Source: DATHGT01 sp035317605 (GTDB taxonomy: Bacteria; Methylomirabilota; Methylomirabilia; Rokubacteriales; CSP1-6). From it: 28,012 bases of DNA. The stretch is from contig DATHGT010000375.1 of NCBI GenBank assembly GCA_035317605.1, positions 1 to 28,012 on the forward strand, read 5' to 3'. Below the pieces are notes generated by a model, which saw only the letters and a program-made list of their open reading frames with translations, had not been told where the DNA came from and made no database searches. Shown here piece after piece: positions 22,706-28,012 of this stretch; the stretch's first letter is position 1; each line of letters begins with the position of its first letter. A program made the position numbers and the translations under genes.

Positions 22706-23326
22706 GTGTCTGATCTGCTGATCCTGCCCATTTTCCCTCTGCCGGACCTGACGTTTTTCCCGCACACGTTCTTGCCGCTGCACGTGTTCGAGACCCGCTA
22801 TCGGGCGATGGTGACCGACGCGCTCGCGCGCGATCGGCGACTCGCGGTCGTGCGGTTGCGGCCGGGCTACGAGGCGCGCTACGACGGCAAGCCCGAGGTG
22901 TTCACGGTGGCCGGGGCGGGAGAGATCGTGAACTGCGAGCGGCTGGCCAGCGGGCGCTTCAACATCCTGGTGAAGGGCCAGTGGCGCGTGCGGATCGACG
23001 CCGAGCTGCCGAGCGACACGCTCTACCGCATGGTGCGGGCCCGTCGTCTCGAGGACGCGCCGGCGGGCGACGCCAAACCGCTGATCACGCGGATTCGCGC
23101 GTCGTGCAAGCAGCTGCTGGAGGCCCTCGATCGTCCCCTCGACGTGCTGGACGGCGCGCTCGGTCCCGACGAGACCGCGGGCGCGATCGCGGATCGGGTG
23201 GCCGCCGCCTTCCTGCCGGATCCGTCGGTCCGGCAATCGCTGCTGGAGACGCTCGACGTGGGTGAGCGCCTGCAGCGCGTGGCGCAAGCCCTCGACGACC
23301 TCGCCAACGAGCTGAAGGGACCATGA
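22706..23326 (+). CDS. LON peptidase substrate-binding domain protein
   Basis: This 206-residue protein consists of the N-terminal LON (PUA-like) domain alone, without the AAA+ or protease parts of Lon. The family start is clear: LPIFPLPDLTFFPHTFLPLH then VFETRYRAMVTDAL. A helical region (about residues 120-206) forms the second half. Stand-alone LON proteins are common next to unrelated genes and have no settled function; peptide or degron binding is assumed by analogy. The GTG start lies 18 nt after mrp, and the stop overlaps the PDZ gene as ATGA. Confidence 0.85.
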   Translation: MSDLLILPIFPLPDLTFFPHTFLPLHVFETRYRAMVTDALARDRRLAVVRLRPGYEARYDGKPEVFTVAGAGEIVNCERLASGRFNILVKGQWRVRIDAELPSDTLYRMVRARRLEDAPAGDAKPLITRIRASCKQLLEALDRPLDVLDGALGPDETAGAIADRVAAAFLPDPSVRQSLLETLDVGERLQRVAQALDDLANELKGP

Positions 23327-24036
23327 GCCCGCTCGTGCGCGCGCTCGCGATCATGGCGATCGCCCTCGCGACGGCGGCGCCGTCGGCCGACGCGCGGTCC
23401 TGGTCGTGGCTCGGCGTGCGGATCCGCGATCTCTCCGAGCAAGAGGTGGAGGAGATCTCCGCCCGGCACGGCATCCGCGAGGGCTTCGGCGTCGTGATCG
23501 TTGAAGTGATCGCCGACACGCCGGCCGCGCGGGCGGGCATGAAGAGCGGCGACGTCGTGGTGGCCTTCGGCGAGCGGCCGGTCGTGGAGACGCGGCTGCT
23601 TCAGCGGCTGATCGCCGCCGCCCCGGTGGATCGCGAGGCGAGCCTGACCGTGCTGCGGGCCGAGGGCCGCCGCGCGCTGAACGTCCGGCTCACCACGATG
23701 CCCCCGGCCGTCGCCGGCGAGCGGGTGGCCGCGGAATTCGGCTTCTCGCTGCGTGAGCCGTCGCCACCCGCGGAGCCCGGCGGCCCCCGGCCGACGAGGG
23801 CCCTCGAGCTCTCCGGATCCGGAAGTGCCCTGCCGACCGTGGGCGCGGTATCGAAAGGCAGTGCCGCCGAGAAGGCCGGACTCGAGGTCGGCGACGTGAT
23901 CATCGCGGTCGCCGAGCGTCCCATCGTCACCGGCGACGCCGCCCGCGAAGCGCTCGCCGAACGCGAGCCCGACCGCCCACTGCCCCTGACCGTCCGCCGC
24001 GGCGACCGCCGCCTGTCCCTGACGCTCTCCCCGTAG
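23323..24036 (+). CDS. Secreted protein with two PDZ domains
   Basis: This 237-residue protein has a Sec signal peptide (MSPLVRALAIMAIALATAAP, likely cleaved after SADA). PDZ 1 spans about residues 28-125 (GVVIVEVIADTPAARAGMKSG) and PDZ 2 about 140-237 (VGAVSKGSAAEKAGLEVGDV). Both look like HtrA/DegP-type PDZ domains, but there is no serine protease domain. It could be a periplasmic adaptor that binds C-termini of unfolded or envelope proteins. It overlaps the LON-domain gene by 4 nt, so both belong to the mrp operon. The protease partner, if any, is not in the window. Confidence 0.82.
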   Translation: MSPLVRALAIMAIALATAAPSADARSWSWLGVRIRDLSEQEVEEISARHGIREGFGVVIVEVIADTPAARAGMKSGDVVVAFGERPVVETRLLQRLIAAAPVDREASLTVLRAEGRRALNVRLTTMPPAVAGERVAAEFGFSLREPSPPAEPGGPRPTRALELSGSGSALPTVGAVSKGSAAEKAGLEVGDVIIAVAERPIVTGDAAREALAEREPDRPLPLTVRRGDRRLSLTLSP

Positions 24037-24040
24037 GCTC

Positions 24041-24062
24041 CGGCGCGGCTGGTTCCGCGCCG
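24041..24062. terminator. Hairpin between convergent PDZ and mgtC genes
   Basis: CGGCGCGG and CCGCGCCG form an 8-bp stem with a 6-nt loop in the 34-nt gap between the two stop codons. It has no T-tract, so termination would be weak or Rho-assisted. Its position favours a shared transcript end. Confidence 0.45.
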
Positions 24063-24070
24063 TCCCGCGC

Positions 24071-24763
24071 TCAGTCGCCCGTCGGGGCGATCCTGAATTC
24101 CAGCACTTCCGGGAGTCGGCACAGGTGCTCGGAAAGGGCCTCGGCGTTCCGGCGGTCGCGGGTCTTGATGACCATGCCGTACTCGAAGAGCCTCCCGTCG
24201 CCGCAGAGCCGGTACGACAGATTCGCGATGGAAAACCCGTGCTCGCCAATGAGACGGCGCAGGTCCTCTTCCGCCATGATCGCGCCGCGCTGGAAGGTCA
24301 GCGAGTGGTGGGCGTAGAACTCGGCCGGCAGCCGGTGCTCGATGAACCGGAAGGCCGCGAGGACGGCCAGCGTCGCGACCGCGCCCACGGTCGCCGCGAA
24401 GTAAAAACCGATCCCCAGCAGGATGCCGATGGCGGCCGTGATCCAGATGGACGCGGCCGTCGTCAGCCCACGGACGGTGAGGCCTTCCTTGAAGATGACC
24501 CCGGCCCCGAGAAAGCCGATGCCGGTCATGATTCCCTGCGCCATGCGGGTCGGATCCGTGCGGAAGGCATCGGTGGGCGTCACGGCCATCCACCAGGTCG
24601 GATAGACCGTGACCAGCATCAGCAGCGACGAAGCGAGACAGACCAACGCGTGGGTGCGAAATCCCGCGGGTCGGCCGTGAAAGGTGCGCTCGAAGCCGAT
24701 CGACGCGCCGACGACCAGGGCCGCCAACACCCTCACCGCGATCACGATCTCCTCCGGGGTCAC
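24071..24763 (-). CDS. MgtC/SapB family membrane protein
   Basis: This 230-residue protein has the MgtC domain (residues 1-145): four to five helices with the conserved GASIGFERTFHGRPAGFRTH and GIGFLGAGVIFKEGLTVRGL motifs. A C-terminal cytoplasmic ACT-like domain follows. MgtC proteins are linked to survival at low magnesium and inhibit the F-type ATP synthase in Salmonella; a plain role in acid or magnesium stress is likely here. The start is GTG 24763, with TAGAAT exactly 6 nt upstream, so it is probably leaderless. It stands alone, divergent from the TRAP operon. Confidence 0.88.
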   Translation of the reverse strand: MTPEEIVIAVRVLAALVVGASIGFERTFHGRPAGFRTHALVCLASSLLMLVTVYPTWWMAVTPTDAFRTDPTRMAQGIMTGIGFLGAGVIFKEGLTVRGLTTAASIWITAAIGILLGIGFYFAATVGAVATLAVLAAFRFIEHRLPAEFYAHHSLTFQRGAIMAEEDLRRLIGEHGFSIANLSYRLCGDGRLFEYGMVIKTRDRRNAEALSEHLCRLPEVLEFRIAPTGD

Positions 24764-24769
24764 CCGTCG

Positions 24770-24775
24770 ATTCTA
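24770..24775 (-). promoter_or_regulatory. -10 box TAGAAT of mgtC, leaderless arrangement
   Basis: TAGAAT on the minus strand lies 6 nt before the GTG start, the same sequence and spacing as for sodC. Confidence 0.6.
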
Positions 24776-24808
24776 GCCCAGGGCGGAGTCGCCAAGTGAG
24801 CCGTCTCC

Positions 24809-24838
24809 TTGACAAACTCGGGCGGGCACGCGTAGGTT
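24809..24838 (+). promoter_or_regulatory. Sigma70-type promoter of the TRAP operon
   Basis: TTGACA (24809-24814) and TAGGTT (24833-24838) are separated by 18 nt. The predicted start near 24845 would give a leader of about 125 nt before dctP, unlike the leaderless genes elsewhere in the window. Confidence 0.6.
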
Positions 24839-24846
24839 TGCGGCCG

Positions 24847-24857
24847 TGGTCAGACCA
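24847..24857 (+). promoter_or_regulatory. FadR/GntR-type operator candidate TGGTCAGACCA
   Basis: TGGTC-A-GACCA is a perfect palindrome around one base and fits the TNGTNNNACNA pattern of FadR-subfamily GntR repressors. It sits just after the predicted transcription start, a typical repressor position. No gntR gene is in the window. Confidence 0.45.
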
Positions 24858-24969
24858 GTCATCACCGTCGCTTCCGGCCCTATAAGCACCCGCCGGGAGC
24901 CTTCCGAATGATCCCGAAGTTAAACAGTGAGCGTTCGGACACGGTCACTCACCGGCAAGGGGGAAGGCA

Positions 24970-26130
24970 ATGACGACTTCTGCTGACACGTCCACCGAAA
25001 CACCGCGTCGCACATTCCTGCGGGGCGCGGCGCTGGCCGCGACCGGGGCGGCGGCGCTCGGGTTCCCCACCGTCGTCAAGGCGCAGGGCCCGATCACCAT
25101 GCGCTGGCAGTCGACCTGGCCGCAGAAGGACATCTTCCACGAATACGCGCTCGACTTCGCCAAGAAGGTCAACGACATGACCGGCGGCGACCTGAAGATC
25201 GAGGTGCTGCCGGCGGGCGCCGTCGTCCCCGCCTTCGGGCTGCTCGACGCCGTGTCGAAGGGCACGCTCGACGGCGGTCACGGGGTGCTCGTGTACCACT
25301 ACGGCAAGCAGAACGCGCTGGCCCTCTGGGGCTCCGGTCCCGGCTACGGCATGGACGCCAACATGCTGCTGTCCTGGCACAAGTACGGCGGGGGCAAGCA
25401 GCTGCTCACCAAGCTCTACGCCTCGATCGGCGCCAACGTGGTCTCGTTCCCCTACGGTCCGATGTTCACGCAGCCCCTCGGCTGGTACAAGAAGCAGATC
25501 ACCAAGCCCGACGACTTCAAGGGGCTGAAGTTCCGCACCGTCGGGATCTCCATCGACCTGTTCCAGGGCATGGGGGCGGCGGTCAACGCGCTGCCCGGCG
25601 CGGAGATCGTGCCGGCCATCGACCGCGGCCTGCTCGACGCCGCCGAGTTCAACAACGCGACGTCCGACCGCCTCCTCGGCTTCGCCGACGTGGCGAAGAT
25701 CTGCATGCTCCAGAGCTATCACCAGAATGCCGAGCAGCTCGAGATCACGTTCAACAAGGCCAAGTTCGACGCGCTGCCTGACAAGATGAAGTCGATCATC
25801 GAGAACGCGGTCGAGGCCGCCTCCGCCGACATGGCGTGGAAGTCCATCGACCGCTACTCGAAGGACTACATCGAGCTGCAGACCAAGGACAAGGTGCGCT
25901 TCTTCATCACCCCGCCCACGATCCTCCAGAGGCAGCTCGACATCTACGACCAGGTCGTCGACAAGAAGTCGGCGGACAACCCGCTGTTCAAGGAGATCGT
26001 GGAGTCGCAGAAGGCGTTCGCCGCGCGGGCGGTGAAGTGGGACCTCGACACCAACGTCAGCCGCCGCATGGCCTTCAACCACTACTTCGCGAAGAAGGCG
26101 CCGGCCCCGGCTCCGGCGAAGAAGAGCTAG
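24970..26130 (+). CDS. dctP: TRAP transporter substrate-binding protein, DctP/TakP type
   Basis: This 386-residue periplasmic binding protein catches an organic acid for the TRAP importer. The N-terminus has a Tat signal, RRTFLRG at residues 12-18 then a hydrophobic stretch, cleaved near VKAQG. The mature part begins ITMRWQSTWPQKD. R189 in LKFRTVGIS corresponds to the arginine that clamps the ligand carboxylate in DctP proteins, and LLDAAEFNNATSD resembles the alpha-keto-acid binding TakP group. The C-terminus is an Ala/Pro/Lys tail. GGGGGAAGG just before ATG 24970 is the Shine-Dalgarno. A long leader with a GntR-type site precedes it. A 13-bp hairpin follows the stop. Confidence 0.9.
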   Translation: MTTSADTSTETPRRTFLRGAALAATGAAALGFPTVVKAQGPITMRWQSTWPQKDIFHEYALDFAKKVNDMTGGDLKIEVLPAGAVVPAFGLLDAVSKGTLDGGHGVLVYHYGKQNALALWGSGPGYGMDANMLLSWHKYGGGKQLLTKLYASIGANVVSFPYGPMFTQPLGWYKKQITKPDDFKGLKFRTVGISIDLFQGMGAAVNALPGAEIVPAIDRGLLDAAEFNNATSDRLLGFADVAKICMLQSYHQNAEQLEITFNKAKFDALPDKMKSIIENAVEAASADMAWKSIDRYSKDYIELQTKDKVRFFITPPTILQRQLDIYDQVVDKKSADNPLFKEIVESQKAFAARAVKWDLDTNVSRRMAFNHYFAKKAPAPAPAKKS

Positions 26131-26150
26131 CCGTCTCCATGGATCGGTCT

Positions 26151-26180
26151 CGGCCGACCAGCCCCGCGGCTGGTCGGCCG
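26151..26180 (+). promoter_or_regulatory. 13-bp perfect intercistronic hairpin between dctP and dctQ
   Basis: CGGCCGACCAGCC and GGCTGGTCGGCCG pair perfectly with a CCGC loop, 20 nt after the dctP stop. There is no T-tract. Such stems often protect the 3' end of the binding-protein message or partly stop transcription, so that more binding protein than permease is made. Confidence 0.7.
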
Positions 26181-26197
26181 GTCCTGCGAGGGCGCCG

Positions 26198-26866
26198 GTG
26201 ACGTCGCGACAGCTCATCCGAGCCGTCGACGTCTTCAGCTACTGGAGCGGCAAGGCCTTCGCGTGGCTCATCCTCGCCCTCACCTTCGTGGTGTCGATCG
26301 AGGTCTTCAAGCGGTACATCCTCAACGCGCCCACCTCCTGGATCTTCGACTTCAACAACATGCTGTACGGTACGCTCTTCATGATGTGCGGCGCCTACAC
26401 GCTGGCCGCGGCCGGCCACGTGCGCGCCGACTTCGTGTACATCTACATGAAGCCCCGCGGGCAGGCGGCGCTGGACCTGGCGCTTTACCTGCTGTTCTTC
26501 CTGCCCGGCATCCTCGGGCTGATCTACGCCGGCTGGGACTACGCGGGCATCTCCTGGCGCATCAACGAGCACTCGACGGTCACCGCCGAGGGCCCGCCCA
26601 TCTATCCGTTCAAGACCGTCATCCCGGTGGCCGGCATCCTGGTCATGGTGCAGGGCCTGGCCGAGATCGTCCGCTGCGTGGAGTGCCTCCGGACGGGGCA
26701 GTGGCCGGCCCGGCTCGAAGACGTCGAGGAGATCGACGTCATCCAGACCCAGCTCGGCCATAGCGAATACGTCGACGAGGAATCGCGGCGCATCGCGATG
26801 GAGGGCGCGCACGCGATCGACGATGCCGCGCGCCACCGCAGCGCCGTCGAGCACAGCAACCCGTGA
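26198..26866 (+). CDS. dctQ: TRAP transporter small permease, DctQ
   Basis: This is the small membrane subunit of the TRAP importer, 222 residues. Four hydrophobic helices lie within the first 160 residues, with family features such as WLILALTFVVSIEVFKRYIL, MCGAYTLAAAGHVRADFVY and KTVIPVAGILVMVQGLAEIV. The C-terminal 50 residues are an unusually long hydrophilic tail rich in acidic and His residues. The GTG start is 67 nt after dctP, past the hairpin, and the stop overlaps dctM as GTGA. Confidence 0.88.
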   Translation: MTSRQLIRAVDVFSYWSGKAFAWLILALTFVVSIEVFKRYILNAPTSWIFDFNNMLYGTLFMMCGAYTLAAAGHVRADFVYIYMKPRGQAALDLALYLLFFLPGILGLIYAGWDYAGISWRINEHSTVTAEGPPIYPFKTVIPVAGILVMVQGLAEIVRCVECLRTGQWPARLEDVEEIDVIQTQLGHSEYVDEESRRIAMEGAHAIDDAARHRSAVEHSNP

Positions 26867-28012
26867 GCGATCCGCTCCTCGGCCTCACCATGCTCGGGCT
26901 CATCGTGATCGCCATCATGATGGGCTTCCCCACCGCGTTCACGCTCATGGGGCTGGGGATGATCTTCGGCTACATCGCGTTCTGGGTGCCCGGGCAACAC
27001 TGGTACGACAACCGGGCCTTCGACCTGATCGTGCAGCGCGCCTACGGGGTGATGACGAACGACGCGCTGCTGTCGATACCACTGTTCGTCTTCATGGGTT
27101 ACATCATGGAGAGGGCGGCGCTGGTCGACAAGATGTTCCACAGCGTCCAGCTCGCGTTCCGCCGGGTGCCCGCCTCGCTGGCCATCACCACGATGCTGGT
27201 GAGTGCGTTCTGGGGCATCGCTTCCGGCATCGTGGGCGCGGTGGTCGTGCTGATGGGCGTCATCGCCATGGGGCCGATGCTGAAGGCCGGGTACGACGTG
27301 CGGCTGGCCGCGGGCACCATCACCGCGGGTGGCACCCTCGGCATCCTGATCCCGCCCTCGGTCATGCTGATCGTGTACGCGGCGGTGGCCGGTCAGTCGA
27401 TCGTGAAGCTCTACGCGGCCGCGATGCTGCCGGGCTTCTTTCTCACCGGCCTCTACCTCGTGTACATCCTCGGCTGGGCCATGATCAATCCGAAGATCGC
27501 GCCCAAGCTCTCGCCCGACCAGTATCGGGTGCCCGTGCCCGAGTACCTGCGCCAGCTCGAAGGCCCGCGCGGCAGGAGCGTGGTGCCCGGCCTCATCGCC
27601 GGCGTGTTCCGGCCGGCATTCGCCAGCCTCGCCGGTGGGTATCGCGTGGTCGTCGTCAACCTGCTCGCCGTTTCCGTGCCGCTGCTGCTCACGGTCGGCA
27701 CCCTGGCCGGGGCGTGGTGGTACGTGGTCATCTACAACGCGCAAGCGGCGCTCGAGGCCGCGGGGCCGGTCAAGGCTGCGAGCGTCGTGCCCGCGCCGCT
27801 CGGGATGCCGCCGTCGGCGAAGCCCGCGGCGCCGCCGGCTGCCACGTCGAAGACGGCCACGTCACCGACCACCGACACTTCGACGACGAGCGCCGCGACG
27901 ACCGGCGCCGCGACGACCGAAGAGCAGCCGCAGGAAGTCGGCCTGGCCGGCGACGTCAAGGAGAGCGAGTCGCCGACGGCCCAGAGCGGCCCGCAGGAGG
28001 TGACGTCGTTCC
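26863..28012 (+). CDS. dctM: TRAP transporter large permease, DctM (3' end outside the window)
   Basis: This is the large, ion-coupled subunit of the TRAP importer. The frame runs from GTG 26863 to the window end without a stop, about 383 residues so far. Family motifs are clear: LLSIPLFVFMGYIMERAAL, SAFWGIASGIVGAVVVLMG and GGTLGILIPPSVMLIVYAAV. After a helix at about residues 268-290 the sequence turns into a Pro/Ala/Thr/Ser- then Gln/Glu-rich low-complexity stretch (about residues 300-383) that reaches the window end. Large DctM proteins can have an expanded central loop, so this is probably an insertion rather than the C-terminus. It overlaps dctQ by 4 nt. Confidence 0.88.
   Translation, partial: MSDPLLGLTMLGLIVIAIMMGFPTAFTLMGLGMIFGYIAFWVPGQHWYDNRAFDLIVQRAYGVMTNDALLSIPLFVFMGYIMERAALVDKMFHSVQLAFRRVPASLAITTMLVSAFWGIASGIVGAVVVLMGVIAMGPMLKAGYDVRLAAGTITAGGTLGILIPPSVMLIVYAAVAGQSIVKLYAAAMLPGFFLTGLYLVYILGWAMINPKIAPKLSPDQYRVPVPEYLRQLEGPRGRSVVPGLIAGVFRPAFASLAGGYRVVVVNLLAVSVPLLLTVGTLAGAWWYVVIYNAQAALEAAGPVKAASVVPAPLGMPPSAKPAAPPAATSKTATSPTTDTSTTSAATTGAATTEEQPQEVGLAGDVKESESPTAQSGPQEVTSF

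Noticed and set aside
24901..24935. Faint resemblance to a 5S rRNA segment (TTCCGAA...GAAGTTAAAC)
   Set aside because: The match is short and interrupted, the rest of a 5S rRNA is missing, and no other rRNA is nearby. It lies within the dctP leader.
24926..24951. Possible AGTGA/TCACT hairpin near the dctP ribosome-binding site
   Set aside because: The stem is only 5 bp with a 14-nt loop, too weak to support a riboswitch or attenuator.
1..28012. CRISPR array, tRNA genes, integrase or prophage boundaries
   Set aside because: I found no regularly spaced direct repeats, no tRNA-like T-arm with matching acceptor stem, and no recombinase or phage gene.

Overview
The window is a dense, very GC-rich bacterial chromosome segment with almost no non-coding space: the longest gap is 285 bp, and most neighbouring genes overlap by 4 nt as ATGA or GTGA. 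It carries a Cu/Zn superoxide dismutase lipoprotein, Tat-exported TRAP binding protein, WaaL-like ligase and LPS-type glycan genes, which point to a diderm bacterium. The composition, the frequent GTG starts, the TRAP system and the palindromic intergenic repeats remind me of Candidatus Rokubacteria/Methylomirabilota. That assignment is an impression from memory, not something the sequence proves. I saw no rRNA, tRNA, CRISPR array, integrase or transposase.

Layout from left to right. (1) 1-3813 (+): the phosphate operon pstS(partial)-pstC-pstA-pstB-phoU, with no phoB/phoR in view. (2) 3811-3958: a palindromic repeat between convergent genes that supplies the stop codons of both. (3) 3956-5412 (-): sodC, a 77-residue membrane protein, and a VapBC-type toxin-antitoxin pair. 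(4) 5545-9332 (+): a flippase-like membrane protein, asparagine synthetase AsnB and an EamA exporter. (5) 9338-9469: a perfect 34-bp inverted repeat enclosing an intrinsic terminator. (6) 9518-10555 (+): a LOG-family phosphoribohydrolase, which overlaps tail to tail with an SGNH hydrolase (-) that itself overlaps a small zinc-ribbon protein (-). (7) 12115-13842 (+): glutamine-dependent NAD synthetase. (8) 13898-21295 (-): a seven-gene, tightly overlapped operon reading flavin reductase, DegT/DnrJ aminotransferase, glycosyltransferase, MsbA/PglK-like ABC exporter, WaaL-like ligase and two methyltransferases. (9) 21581-24036 (+): Mrp/ApbC P-loop protein, Lon substrate-binding-domain protein and a secreted double-PDZ protein. 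(10) 24071-24763 (-): MgtC/SapB protein. (11) 24970 to the end (+): TRAP transporter dctP-dctQ-dctM, with dctM running off the window.

Genes that appear to work together: the Pst genes form one high-affinity phosphate importer with its negative regulator. The minus-strand operon looks like a compact pathway for making, flipping, decorating and ligating a surface glycan. AsnB, the flippase-like protein and the SGNH hydrolase nearby may contribute to the same envelope work. The three TRAP genes form one secondary importer, probably for a carboxylate.

The most interesting non-gene signals are regulatory. At five transcription-unit heads (sodC, vapB, LOG, nadE, mgtC) a TANNNT -10 hexamer lies exactly 6 nt before the start codon, so transcription should begin on the start codon itself. 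Three or four more genes come close to this arrangement. This suggests widespread leaderless transcription. The intergenic spaces also hold several families of short palindromes, including a G7-TWT-G6 hairpin seen in front of both pstB and nadE.
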